In this document: one piece after another, positions 26,906-35,892 of the stretch
Layout of the letters: the number at the start of each line of letters is the position of its first letter
How positions within the stretch are numbered: position 1 is the first letter of the stretch
Assembly: GCA_041390905.1 (NCBI GenBank)
Contig: JAWKPA010000012.1
Span: forward strand, 2,728,001-2,792,000
DNA from: JACKCD01 sp041390905
GTDB taxonomy: Bacteria; Chloroflexota; Anaerolineae; Promineifilales; Promineifilaceae
Length of the DNA stretch: 64,000 nt
Direction: 5' to 3'
Made by a program: the position numbers and the translations under genes
The notes under the pieces: generated by a model
What the model saw: the letters and a program-made list of their open reading frames with translations, nothing else
Database searches by the model: none
What the model was told of the DNA's origin: nothing

Positions 26906-28561
26906 CTATCGTTGAACCAAAGCCTCCCCCATTTCCACCTTCCCGTTACTTCCCTGCCGCGCCATTTGCCGGGCGACAGCGGCCGCGACAAAGGCGTTGA
27001 AGAGCGGATGGGGTTTGTTGGGACGGCTTTTGAATTCGGGGTGAAACTGGCTGCCCAGCATAAAGGGATGGTCACGCAGTTCGGCAATTTCAACTAAACG
27101 GCCGTTTGGCGACACCCCACTAAACACCATCCCCCCATCCTCCAACGTCTCCCGATACGCATTGTTAAACTCCCAGCGGTGACGATGCCGTTCATAAATC
27201 AGCGGCTCCTCATACGCCGCCGCCGCCCGCGTCCCCTCCTTCAAATCACACGGATACGCCCCCAGCCGCATCGTCCCCCCCATGTCGGTCAAATCATGCT
27301 GATCCGGCATCAGGCTAATCACTGGGTGCTTGGTGTGCTGGTCAAATTCAGTGCTGTTTGGCTCATCGCTGTGCAAAACATGCCGCGCCAACTCAATACA
27401 CATCACCTGCATCCCCAAACACAGTCCCAAATACGGCACCCCGTTTTCCCGCGCCCACCGCGCCGTCTGAATCTTACCCTCAATGCCACGCTCACCAAAG
27501 CCGCCAGGGATCACCACCCCATCCAAATGCTCAAACTGCTCCCACCCCTTCCCTTTTTCCAAATCACCCGAATGAATCCACTCCACGTGGACGTTGCGCT
27601 CATTGGCAATGCCTGCATGGTAAAGTGCCTCGCGCACGCTCATGTAGGCATCGTGCAGCTCCACATATTTGCCCACAATCCCCAGCGAAATGGTCGGTTT
27701 GGGCTGGCGAATACGCTCAATCATCCGCTCCCACAGCTTCAAATTCGGCCGTTTGGCCGCCAACTTCAGCCGCTCCACTACATAATCACCCAGCCCCGTC
27801 TCCTCCAGCAGCAGCGGAATGCTGTAAAGAATGTCGCTCGTTACCGCCGGAATCACCGCCCGTTCGGCCACATCGCAAAACAAGGCAATTTTTTGCAGAT
27901 GTTCATGCGGAATGTCGTAATCAGCGCGGGCAATAATCACGTCTGGGTGAATACCAATGCCGCGCAGTTCACGCACGCTGTGCTGGGTCGGCTTCGTCTT
28001 CAGCTCATTACTGGCCTTGATATAGGGCAAATAGGTCACATGCACATACAGCGTATTTTCATACCCCACATCAGAGCGCATCTGGCGCAGTGCTTCCAAA
28101 AACGGCAGCCCCTCAATATCCCCCACGGTTCCTCCCACCTCCACCAGCACCACATCTGCCTGGCTTGTTTCCGCCACCAGGTAAATCCGCCGCTTGATTT
28201 CGTTGGTAATATGGGGAATGACCTGAATCGTGCCGCCCAAATAATCGCCGCGTCGTTCGCGGGCAATCACATCGGCATAAACGCGCCCAGTGGTAACATT
28301 GGAGAGTTGGTTGAGGTTGATGTTAATAAACCGTTCATAATGACCCAAATCGAGGTCCGTTTCGGCTCCGTCCTCGGTTACAAATACTTCACCATGCTGA
28401 TAAGGCGACATGGTACCGGGGTCTACGTTGATGTAGGGATCCAGTTTTTGTACGGCCACCGATAACCCCCGTGCCTTTAAGATGCGACCCAGTGCCGCTG
28501 CACTTACCCCTTTACCCACAGAACTAACAACACCACCCGTGAAGAAAATAAATTTCGTCAT
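26906..28561 (-). CDS. pyrG: CTP synthase
   Basis: 551 aa, normal length. Makes CTP from UTP, ATP and glutamine. The N-terminal synthetase domain begins MTKFIFFTGGVVSSVGKGVSA and includes KLDPYINVDPGTMSPYQHGE and ETDLDLGHYERF. The C-terminal glutaminase has the oxyanion/catalytic region VIPGGFGERG, the nucleophile Cys in YLGLCLGMQ and the His-Glu pair in SQFHPEFKS. ATG with AGGAGCAGG upstream. Only one AACGGCCGTT motif (27097), near the C-terminal end. Confidence 0.98.
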   Translation of the reverse strand: MTKFIFFTGGVVSSVGKGVSAAALGRILKARGLSVAVQKLDPYINVDPGTMSPYQHGEVFVTEDGAETDLDLGHYERFININLNQLSNVTTGRVYADVIARERRGDYLGGTIQVIPHITNEIKRRIYLVAETSQADVVLVEVGGTVGDIEGLPFLEALRQMRSDVGYENTLYVHVTYLPYIKASNELKTKPTQHSVRELRGIGIHPDVIIARADYDIPHEHLQKIALFCDVAERAVIPAVTSDILYSIPLLLEETGLGDYVVERLKLAAKRPNLKLWERMIERIRQPKPTISLGIVGKYVELHDAYMSVREALYHAGIANERNVHVEWIHSGDLEKGKGWEQFEHLDGVVIPGGFGERGIEGKIQTARWARENGVPYLGLCLGMQVMCIELARHVLHSDEPNSTEFDQHTKHPVISLMPDQHDLTDMGGTMRLGAYPCDLKEGTRAAAAYEEPLIYERHRHRWEFNNAYRETLEDGGMVFSGVSPNGRLVEIAELRDHPFMLGSQFHPEFKSRPNKPHPLFNAFVAAAVARQMARQGSNGKVEMGEALVQR

Positions 28562-28587
28562 CCTGCTTGCTCCTGTACAAAATAAAA

Positions 28588-28620
28588 GTGGGGCATGTCA
28601 CCTTGGCTGACATGCCCCAC
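28588..28620 (-). terminator. Terminator of the roadblock gene
   Basis: 13-bp perfect stem GTGGGGCATGTCA / TGACATGCCCCAC with a 7-nt loop; on the minus strand it is followed by TTTTATTTT. It separates the roadblock gene from pyrG. Confidence 0.88.
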
Positions 28621-28666
28621 GAAATTTCGCGTTATTTTTGCTTAAAAGGCTTTTTTCGCACCATTT

Positions 28667-29032
28667 TTAAATAAGGCGTGACAAATCCTCCACAGCCCGG
28701 CGCATATCGAGGAAGATAAGCCCTAGTTTGGCATCGGCACGCGCTAACACAGTCAAAACGGCCTCTTCACCAATAGCCATGAGAACGATGATGCCCAAAC
28801 TGCCCCGAATGTAAACTTGTTCCAATGACCCGCGCTTTAGCTCATCTGCAATCCGATCCCCCAAAGACAACATGGCGGCCGACATAGCAGAGACTCTGTC
28901 TTCATCTACACCAGATGGTAAAGCCGAAGCCATGATTAAACCATCAACGCTAACAACGGCTGAGGCTTCAATTTCTGAAGCAGCTTGTAAATCGCGTAGG
29001 CGCTCTACCATCATTTCTGTACGTGATCTCAT
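28667..29032 (-). CDS. Roadblock/LC7-domain protein
   Basis: 121 aa, a single roadblock fold. Visible family features are the first helix (MVERLRDLQAASEIEASAVVSVDGL), SVDGLIMASALPSG, a central SAAMLSLGDRIADEL and the strand pair YIRGSLGIIVLMAIGEEAVLTVLA. Such proteins bind small Ras-like GTPases (MglA type) or act in polarity and motility. No GTPase gene is next to it. ATG with AAGGAGAG upstream, driven by its own promoter at 29104-29132. Confidence 0.88.
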   Translation of the reverse strand: MRSRTEMMVERLRDLQAASEIEASAVVSVDGLIMASALPSGVDEDRVSAMSAAMLSLGDRIADELKRGSLEQVYIRGSLGIIVLMAIGEEAVLTVLARADAKLGLIFLDMRRAVEDLSRLI

Positions 29033-29103
29033 TCAGACTCTCCTTCGGAAAGGTTGCACCTTCATCAAAATCGAAAAGGATTATGTTATCCTGGAATGGT
29101 GCG

Positions 29104-29132
29104 ATACTACCATAAGGGTATGGGGCTGTCAA
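29104..29132 (-). promoter_or_regulatory. Sigma70-type promoter of the roadblock gene
   Basis: Minus strand: TTGACA (29132-29127), 17-nt spacer, TAGTAT (29109-29104), about 72 nt ahead of the start codon. Confidence 0.7.
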
Positions 29133-29211
29133 AATATTTTAACACCTACTCTATATTGATTTCTAAGCAGCTTTTACCCGGCAATTTGGCAACATTAGGC
29201 TGCCCAAATCG

Positions 29212-30267
29212 TTAGTGGGTTTCGGTCACTTTGCGAATGCTGCGTGGGGTATCCACATTGTAGTCGCGGGTGTGGGCCAGGTGCATGGCAAAGAGCTGGC
29301 CGGGAATAATGGCGGTGATGGGCGATAACCATTCGGCAAGCGGGGCTGGCAGGGCAAGCGGTATTCGCACTTGATCGAGCAGGGCTTGGTTATCGCTAAT
29401 CCCGATGATTTCGGCACGATGGCTTTTCAGGGTTTGGACGAAGGTTTCCATTTCGCTATCCAGCCGGCCGCTGGGGGCAACCACCACTACGGGAAAACCA
29501 TTATCAATCATGGCGAGGGGGCCGTGGAGAAAATCGGCACTGCTGTAGGGTTCGACGATGGTGTAGGTAAGTTCTTTGAGCTTGAGTGCCAGTTCAAAGG
29601 CGGTGGCATAGTTAAAACCCCGACCGATGACGACGGAGTGCTGCATGTAGCGGTAGCGGGGAGCAACTTGAGCAATGGTGTCATTGAGGGCTAAGGTTTT
29701 TTGCACGGCTTCGGGCAACTCCTGAGCCAGGTCGTGGCGTTTGGAGGGTTTGCCAAGCCAGTTGCTGAGACTGGCAATGACGGCGAGTTCAGCGGTGTAG
29801 GTTTTGGTGGCAGCAACGGCCGTTTCTTGCCCCGCACACAAATTCACCACCAGATCTCCCTGCTCGGCCAGATCGGAGTCGGGATCGTTGGTAAAAACGG
29901 CCGTTATCACCGACTGCCGCCGCGCCTCAGCCAACACTTCCACAATATCCGGGCTTTTACCACTTTGGCTAATCCCCACCACCATCGTATTTTTGACCAA
30001 AGGAGGGCGCTTGTAGAGGGAGTAAAGGCTGGGGGTTGCCAACGTAACCAGCATTTGGTTACGCGCTCCCAACACATACTGGGCATAACGGCCGGCGTTG
30101 TCGCTGGTACCACGTGCGGCAATCACCAGATGATTAATATCGAGCTTGCCAATCGCTCTGGCAATCTCTTCAATGATGTACCCTTCTTGTGCTAAAACAC
30201 GATGCAATACTTCAGGCTGCTCGTGAATTTCCCGGTACAGGTTTGACTTTGTTACAGGTATGGACAC
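29212..30267 (-). CDS. SIS-domain sugar-phosphate isomerase/deaminase (GlmS C-terminal-like)
   Basis: 351 aa with two SIS domains, equivalent to the isomerase half of GlmS but without the glutaminase half. Family marks: REIHEQPEVLHRVL, VIAARGTSDNAGRYAQYVL, VGISQSGKSPDIVEVL, the ETAVAATKTYTAEL segment and C-terminal DYNVDTPRSIRKVTETH. Proteins of this shape deaminate or isomerise glucosamine-6-phosphate (NagB-II/AgaS). GTG start with GGGGAG upstream. With nagA directly upstream in the same direction it forms an amino-sugar breakdown pair: NagA removes acetate, this enzyme yields fructose-6-phosphate. Confidence 0.88.
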   Translation of the reverse strand: MSIPVTKSNLYREIHEQPEVLHRVLAQEGYIIEEIARAIGKLDINHLVIAARGTSDNAGRYAQYVLGARNQMLVTLATPSLYSLYKRPPLVKNTMVVGISQSGKSPDIVEVLAEARRQSVITAVFTNDPDSDLAEQGDLVVNLCAGQETAVAATKTYTAELAVIASLSNWLGKPSKRHDLAQELPEAVQKTLALNDTIAQVAPRYRYMQHSVVIGRGFNYATAFELALKLKELTYTIVEPYSSADFLHGPLAMIDNGFPVVVVAPSGRLDSEMETFVQTLKSHRAEIIGISDNQALLDQVRIPLALPAPLAEWLSPITAIIPGQLFAMHLAHTRDYNVDTPRSIRKVTETH

Positions 30268-30305
30268 TGATAATCTCCCCGTTGCATATGGTCTGACAAA
30301 TCATA

Positions 30306-31469
30306 TTAAATAGTGGCATTGAGATACTCAATGACGATCCCATTAATTATAGTCGAGTTTACGTAATACGTCGAGGAAAGCAACACCATGTTGGCAATGT
30401 AGCCGGGGCGAAGATAGCCAAGCTGATGGTCAAGACCAAGCAGGCGGGCAGGGACGGAGGTGAAGGTGGGCAGAACGGCCGTTAATGAACTTTCCGTATA
30501 GGCAATGGCATGGCGCAGTGCCACATCCAGCGAGATAATACTGCCCGCCAGCGTACCGTCAGCAAGCTGCGCCATCGTTTCGCTAACATGGACTTCGTGG
30601 TCGCCCAGCAGATAGCGACCGGGCGGCATCCCCAATGCGCCCATGGCATCAGTAACAAAGTTGAGCCGCTCCCGCGACACCCCCTCCCACACCATTTTCA
30701 CCAATGCCGGATGCACGTGAATACCATCGGGAATCAGCCCAACCGTCAGCCGTTCATCGGTTAGCAATGCCCCCGCCAGCCCCGGCTCACGATGGTGCAG
30801 CGGTGGCATGGCATTGAACAGGTGGGTGCCATAGCGAATGCCCGCCTCAAACCCGGCCTGCGCTTCAGCCAACGTTGCCATTGAATGCCCCGCACTAACC
30901 ACCACGCCGCGCCCAGCCAAGGCCTCCACCAGGGGCAAGGCTCCCGGCATTTCTGGAGCCAGCGTCACCAACGCCACGCCGTTGGCGGCCGACCAGTGGC
31001 TGGCGGCGGCCAGGTTGGGGGGCTGAATATACGCCGGGTTGTGGGCACCTTTTTTGGCTGGGTTCAAGAAAGGGCCTTCAATGTGCAGCCCCAGTGGTGC
31101 TGCGCCGACAAAATCGGCGGGTGGCCCTTGTGCCAACATATCCAGCCCGCGCTGGCTAACTGACAAAGGGGCGGTGATGATGGTGGGCAAAAAGCTGGTC
31201 ACGCCGTGCCGGGGCAACTGCCGCGCCACTTCCCAAATGGTGCCGGGATCCTGGGTAAAATCGTGGCCGAAGCCGCCGTTGAGCTGGAGATCTATGAGAC
31301 CGGGGATCAAGTATTGGCCGGTGGCGTCAATAATGCGGGCATTGGGCGGCGGGGTGAGGGTGTGGCTGGGGGCAACGGCCGTTAAACGGCCGTTTTCCAC
31401 CAACACCGCCCCATCCTCTAAAACATCGTTAGGAGTCAAAACATGAGCATGTTTAATAAAAAGCATCAT
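30306..31469 (-). CDS. nagA: N-acetylglucosamine-6-phosphate deacetylase
   Basis: 387 aa amidohydrolase. Motifs: LIPGLIDLQLNGGFGHDF, LGLHIEGPFLNPAKKGAHNP (metal Glu), VVSAGHSMATL (His), GTHLFNAMPPLHHREPG (His) and NFVTDAMGALGMPPG (catalytic Asp), all as in NagA. ATG at 31469 with AGGAAG upstream. Two AACGGCCGTT copies one base apart (31374 and 31385) code ENGRL and LTAV near the N-terminus. It sits 38 nt upstream of the SIS isomerase gene. Confidence 0.93.
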   Translation of the reverse strand: MMLFIKHAHVLTPNDVLEDGAVLVENGRLTAVAPSHTLTPPPNARIIDATGQYLIPGLIDLQLNGGFGHDFTQDPGTIWEVARQLPRHGVTSFLPTIITAPLSVSQRGLDMLAQGPPADFVGAAPLGLHIEGPFLNPAKKGAHNPAYIQPPNLAAASHWSAANGVALVTLAPEMPGALPLVEALAGRGVVVSAGHSMATLAEAQAGFEAGIRYGTHLFNAMPPLHHREPGLAGALLTDERLTVGLIPDGIHVHPALVKMVWEGVSRERLNFVTDAMGALGMPPGRYLLGDHEVHVSETMAQLADGTLAGSIISLDVALRHAIAYTESSLTAVLPTFTSVPARLLGLDHQLGYLRPGYIANMVLLSSTYYVNSTIINGIVIEYLNATI

Positions 31470-31608
31470 CAATTACTTCCTGTGCCAGCAGAACGCAGAT
31501 TTTCCTGAGTTGGAAATGGTTGCTGGTCGCTGGTACAAGCCGCTAACCACCAGCACCATCTTTATTCTTTCACAAAAAAATCTGCGGAATCTGCGAAATC
31601 TTTGATTT

Positions 31609-33207
31609 TCATCCATGGTCGCTCATACTGTGTGCCACAAACGGAGCCGCCTGCGCCCATGCCTCGGCTTGCCAATCCGCCTCGCCTTCTTCCAATGCCA
31701 GCAGCCGCTCGCGGCACAAAATTTGCAGCGGCATCGGCCAACGGCCGCTTTTTTGCAGCAGCCACGCCACATCCGCCGCCGCAAACGGACGCGGGCTGCT
31801 GGCAATGAGTGCTTGCGCTTCGGCTTCGTCCAACGGTCCCAGGGTGGCGGCATAGCCAAAGATGTTGAAAAACGGGGAGCCATAGCCGCTGTGAGCCGCC
31901 AGTTCATCGGGGCGTTCGGGGGCGGTGAGGATGAAGGCGAGGTTGCCGCCCACCTGATTGGTTGCCAGCGAGCGCAAACTTTCCCAAAAAGTGTCATCAA
32001 GTTCGGGGTAACGGCTGAGAGCCACACCAATTTCGTCGAGCAGGACAACGGTGGGTTGGCGTAGTTCGTCGGCCACCATGTCCAGAAATGTCTCCAAAGT
32101 GCAAGGCTCTGGCACCATTAGCCCCATCCCCAGCAGCAAATGGCGCAGCAGCCCGGCCAAATCCCCCAAGCGCGGGTCTTGAAAATCCACAAAAACCCAG
32201 CGGTATTGGGCGGGCTGCAGCAGCCAGTCGGTGCGCTGGTCGGGACGAACGGAAACGGCCGTTGTGATTTGGCGCACATAATGCAACAGCGACGTTTTGC
32301 CGCTGCGCCGGGGGCCGATGATGGCGGCGTTCTGTAACGGCCGTTGCCGCAGCAGCCCAAACAGCCGCCGCACAATCCGCTCGCGGCCAAAGAAGTGGCG
32401 CGGGTCGGTGATGGGGGGACCGGCGATGAAGGGGTTGGGGAGGGGGGAGATTGGAGATTGGGAGATTGGAGATTGGTGGGGTGTGGGGGGGAGGATGTTG
32501 TGGCGGATTTGGTGGGCGAGGGCGGTGGTTTCGGGGGCGGGGGTGAGGCCGAGTTCGGTGGCAAGGAGGGCGCGGCACTGTTCGTATTGGGCAATGGCGG
32601 CACTGCGCTGCCCTTGCTGCACCAGCAGGGTCATCAGCAAACGGTGGGCGGCTTCGCGGGTGGGGTCGTGGTGGAGCAGTTGGCGAGTGTGGAAAACGGC
32701 CGTTTCCCATTCCCCCTGCCCTGCCAACCTCTCCGCCAGCCGCCAGTGCAAATCGAGCAGACGCAGACGCAGACGCGCCCGTTCAGCCTCCAGCCACTCT
32801 TCAAAAACGGGTGCCTGGCGCACGTATAAATCTTCGAGGAAGTCGCCGCGATGGAGGGAAACGGCCGTTTGCCACCCCACCACATCCTCACGCTGGCGCT
32901 CAAACTCGGCCACGTCCAGCCAGTGGGGCAGCGTGGCATCAAAGGCCACCGTCTGCGCGTCGGCCACAATGTAATCTCCCACTGCCTGGCGCAGCTTGAG
33001 CAGCTCCACGCGCAAATTGCGGCGGGCATCGGCTTCGGGCAGGTCACTCCACAGCAGGTTTGCCAGGGCGGTGCGGGAGTAGGAACGGCCGTTAACCGCC
33101 AAATACACCAGCAACCCCCGCGCCTTGGCCGACACCAACCCCACAGGCTCCCCATCCAGCCACAATTCAACCGGCCCCAGCAGAGCCATTCTTAATCCGT
33201 TACTCAT
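31609..33207 (-). CDS. BTAD/SARP-like regulator with AAA ATPase domain
   Basis: 532 aa. An N-terminal winged-helix DNA-binding region (LLGPVELWLDGEPV, KARGLLVYLAVNG, LLWSDLPEADARRNLRVEL) precedes a bacterial transcriptional activation domain of TPR-like helices (about 95-245). The ATPase starts HFFGRERIVRRLFG; Walker A is GPRRSGKT (about 297-304), Walker B TVVLLDEIG. The linker between them (PTPHQSPISQSPISPLP) is coded by family A repeat DNA. The ATPase is of the same type as in the genes at 16781 and 18127. It is transcribed away from the TadE-Ig gene and could regulate that cluster. Confidence 0.88.
   Translation of the reverse strand: MSNGLRMALLGPVELWLDGEPVGLVSAKARGLLVYLAVNGRSYSRTALANLLWSDLPEADARRNLRVELLKLRQAVGDYIVADAQTVAFDATLPHWLDVAEFERQREDVVGWQTAVSLHRGDFLEDLYVRQAPVFEEWLEAERARLRLRLLDLHWRLAERLAGQGEWETAVFHTRQLLHHDPTREAAHRLLMTLLVQQGQRSAAIAQYEQCRALLATELGLTPAPETTALAHQIRHNILPPTPHQSPISQSPISPLPNPFIAGPPITDPRHFFGRERIVRRLFGLLRQRPLQNAAIIGPRRSGKTSLLHYVRQITTAVSVRPDQRTDWLLQPAQYRWVFVDFQDPRLGDLAGLLRHLLLGMGLMVPEPCTLETFLDMVADELRQPTVVLLDEIGVALSRYPELDDTFWESLRSLATNQVGGNLAFILTAPERPDELAAHSGYGSPFFNIFGYAATLGPLDEAEAQALIASSPRPFAAADVAWLLQKSGRWPMPLQILCRERLLALEEGEADWQAEAWAQAAPFVAHSMSDHG
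32446..32482. repeat. Half of a family A repeat inside a coding region
   Basis: Tandem GAGATTGG words within the BTAD-AAA gene, coding the SPISQSPIS linker on the minus strand. No pairing arm is present, unlike the intergenic copies. Confidence 0.8.
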
Positions 33208-33276
33208 CTAAACCCATTATTTTACAGATCAACGCTCGATCAACGCTTTGATGACGGTTATATCGTATCTTAGAGA

Positions 33277-33336
33277 TTGGGAATTGGAGATTGGAGATTA
33301 TTTGACGTATCATAATCTCCAATCTCCAATTCCCAA
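33277..33336. repeat. Family A inverted repeat, 25-bp perfect arms
   Basis: Arms 33277-33301 and 33312-33336 (start TTGGGAATTGGAGATTGG) around a 10-nt loop, in the divergent gap between the BTAD-AAA and TadE-Ig genes. Confidence 0.9.
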
Positions 33337-33403
33337 CAATCCAAAGTATACCCAAACGTGCGGAACAAACGAACCGTTTCTTCCGCCGGAGCAGTTTTTT
33401 GGT

Positions 33404-35818
33404 ATGACCCGGCACAAAAAAAATCATCCCACCGCCTCTGAAAAAGGCACCTTTGAAAAAGGCCAATCCCTGGTAGAGTTCGCCCTCGTTGCCATTGCCC
33501 TGCTGCTTTCAATGTTTATCATCATCGAAAGCGGGCGCATTTTTTGGGCGTGGAACACGGTGCAAAACGCCGCCCGTGAAGGGGCGCGTTATGCTGTTAC
33601 GGGGCGCAAGCTACCCGGCAGCAGTTGCCCTGTGGCGCATCTACCCAAGTTCAATGACGCATTACAAAATAATGCCTGCCGCGATGCCGATGATTTTCGG
33701 CCGGCATCGGTTATCAGCGTGACCCACAACACACTCGCCGGGCTGCCGATCAATGAATTGTCCAAAACGTCGAGCGACCCCAACTATTACGACATCTATT
33801 TATACGGGGTAGATAAACAAGGCAACTTTCGCGGTTCGCTGGAACCTGTTCCCTTTGGCCCAGATCCCTATGCTGGCGATCCCAATCAGCCGATGACGGT
33901 GCGGGTTGTCTATCGGGTGCCTATTATCACCCCCATTTTAAGCGGCATTATTCCTTCCGTGCAGTTAGAGGGGGTTATCACAGAGAATAACGAGCCGTTT
34001 GGGCAGCTTGGCAACGCCAATCAAGGGATTGGCGTGCCGCCACCGCCGCCACCGATTCCCGATTTGTTGGAACCAACGGCCGTTAATGACGACACCTTCA
34101 CCACCAAGCGCGACACCCCCCTTAGCGAACCCTCGCTGGGCATCCTTGCCAACGACGAACTGCGCGGCGGTATCATTACCATGCCCACCCCCGGCGCAGC
34201 CATCCCCACCAGTCAGGGCGGCACCGTCACCGTGCAGGCCGATGGCAGCTTTGTCTATGTCCCTTCGGCCGGCTTCGAAGGCAGCGACAGCTTTGAATAC
34301 CAGCTTGAAAATGGCGTTGGCCCCTCCAACGTCGCCACCGTCATTATCATTGTCAACCCGCCGCTGCCCGAACCCCGGCCAGACAGCTATGAAGTATTTG
34401 CCAACGAAATTCTGCTCGTTCCCGGCCCCGGCAAACCCAACATTCTGGATAACGATGTTCGCAACGGTGCCAGGATCGATCTTGCCCAGTCCAGCACCAC
34501 CACCGGTCTTGGCGTCACTATTAATTTGGCCGAAGACGGCAGCTTTGAATACAACCCGCCCATCAAGGACAATGACACAGCCTACACCGATACCTTTGCC
34601 TACACCCTCACCAATGCTGCCGGTTCAGCCGCAGCCACTGTCACCATCACCATCCTGCCTCCGCCGCCGGATGCGGTAGATGATGCTTACTTTACCTATG
34701 TTGACACGCCGCTCACGGTCGTAGCCAACCAGGGGGTGTTGGCAAACGACAAGCTGTATGGCACCACCGTCATAGCCAGCTATGACAACCCAACCACAAA
34801 AGGTGGCAGCGTGACCATCCAGGCGGACGGCAGCTTTACCTACACGCCCCCCGTTGGCTTTGTCAGCATTAACAACATCAACGACACCTTTGCCTACACT
34901 CTAGCAAACGGGTCTGGTGAAAACACCGCCACCGTGACCATCGCCGTCTTCCCCTTAGTGCCTAATGCCAAGGATGATTCGCAGTACACCACCCCCATGA
35001 ACACACCGCTCTCGGTCACGGCAGAGCAGGGGGTGCTGCGAAACGACACCCTCAATGCCGCCACGATTACGGCCTATGACCAAACCACTACGGCCGGCGG
35101 GCGCGTGAATCTAGCGGCCGACGGCAGCTTTACCTACAACCCGCCCACCGACTACACCAGCCCGCCGGTTGACACCTTCACCTACACGCTGCAAAACACG
35201 GTTGGCAGTTCCGTCGCCACTGTCTCCATCTTTGTTGACCCACCATTCCCCATCGTCTTTGATGATTTTTACTCGACACCGATAGACACCTTGCTGCGCG
35301 TGGCGGCAGGCGGCGGGCTGCTAGCAAACGATGTTGCCAACAGCGGCACGGTGTCCAGCTTTGACAGCCGCAGTGCCAATGGCGGAACGGTGATGGTCAA
35401 TCCCAACGGCAGCTTTGACTATACGCCGCCCAGCGGCTTTGAAAGCCCGCCCAACGACAGCTTTACCTATGAAGTGAGTAACAGTTCCGGCACCAGCCGC
35501 CGGGCAACGGTGCAAATCTTTGTCGGCGATGCTGTGCTAAACAATCGGCTGAGCGGGGTGGCGCGGCTGGTGCTGCCCATTCCCACACCGCAGGAGGATG
35601 TGCAGGTGGCGTTGTATGATGTCAGCAATACATTGCTGGCCGTTACCCGCACCGATCTGCTTGGTTATTACCAGTTTGAAAACCTGCCGCTGGGGTCATA
35701 TACCCTGACGGCTTGTTACCGCCTGGGCAATCAGGAATACAGTGCTGTGGTCAGCACCTCGGCACCATCTGATTTTGCCGATCTGTTCCTGACACCTGGC
35801 CCGTGTACCAACCCATAG
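33404..35818 (+). CDS. TadE-like pseudopilin domain fused to five Ig/cadherin-like repeats and a Cna-B-like end
   Basis: 804 aa surface protein. The start MTRHKKNHPT gives a TadE-like head (KGQSLVEFALVAIALLLSMF ... TVQNAAREGARYAV), with the membrane helix near residue 30. Five repeats of about 95 residues follow, each opening with a DD-containing strand and an LANDxL/LDNDV turn (VNDDTFTT, RPDSYEVF, VDDAYFTY, AKDDSQYT, FDDFYSTP), as in Big_9/cadherin-like adhesin domains. The tail (LSGVARLVLPIP ... LGYYQFENLPLGSYTLTA) resembles Cna-B/SdrD-B. Fusion of a pilin-like anchor to an adhesin is unusual. First gene of a five-gene plus-strand run. Confidence 0.83.
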   Translation: MTRHKKNHPTASEKGTFEKGQSLVEFALVAIALLLSMFIIIESGRIFWAWNTVQNAAREGARYAVTGRKLPGSSCPVAHLPKFNDALQNNACRDADDFRPASVISVTHNTLAGLPINELSKTSSDPNYYDIYLYGVDKQGNFRGSLEPVPFGPDPYAGDPNQPMTVRVVYRVPIITPILSGIIPSVQLEGVITENNEPFGQLGNANQGIGVPPPPPPIPDLLEPTAVNDDTFTTKRDTPLSEPSLGILANDELRGGIITMPTPGAAIPTSQGGTVTVQADGSFVYVPSAGFEGSDSFEYQLENGVGPSNVATVIIIVNPPLPEPRPDSYEVFANEILLVPGPGKPNILDNDVRNGARIDLAQSSTTTGLGVTINLAEDGSFEYNPPIKDNDTAYTDTFAYTLTNAAGSAAATVTITILPPPPDAVDDAYFTYVDTPLTVVANQGVLANDKLYGTTVIASYDNPTTKGGSVTIQADGSFTYTPPVGFVSINNINDTFAYTLANGSGENTATVTIAVFPLVPNAKDDSQYTTPMNTPLSVTAEQGVLRNDTLNAATITAYDQTTTAGGRVNLAADGSFTYNPPTDYTSPPVDTFTYTLQNTVGSSVATVSIFVDPPFPIVFDDFYSTPIDTLLRVAAGGGLLANDVANSGTVSSFDSRSANGGTVMVNPNGSFDYTPPSGFESPPNDSFTYEVSNSSGTSRRATVQIFVGDAVLNNRLSGVARLVLPIPTPQEDVQVALYDVSNTLLAVTRTDLLGYYQFENLPLGSYTLTACYRLGNQEYSAVVSTSAPSDFADLFLTPGPCTNP

Positions 35819-35820
35819 GT

Positions 35821-35889
35821 AATTGGGAATTGAGAATTGAGAACGTTTAGCATTCCCAATTCTCAATTCTCAATTCTCAATTCTCAATT
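35821..35889. repeat. Inverted repeat of GAATTGA/TCAATTC words
   Basis: Left arm AATTGGGAATTGAGAATTGA, right arm of repeated TCTCAATT words, in the 74-nt gap inside the surface-gene cluster. AT-rich variant of the family A design. It ends 3 nt before the next start codon. Confidence 0.8.
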
Positions 35890-35892
35890 TTT

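Noticed and set aside
27179..28465. 428-codon open frame opposite pyrG
   Set aside because: PyrG is certain on the other strand; the His/Pro/Arg-rich composition is typical of a shadow frame.
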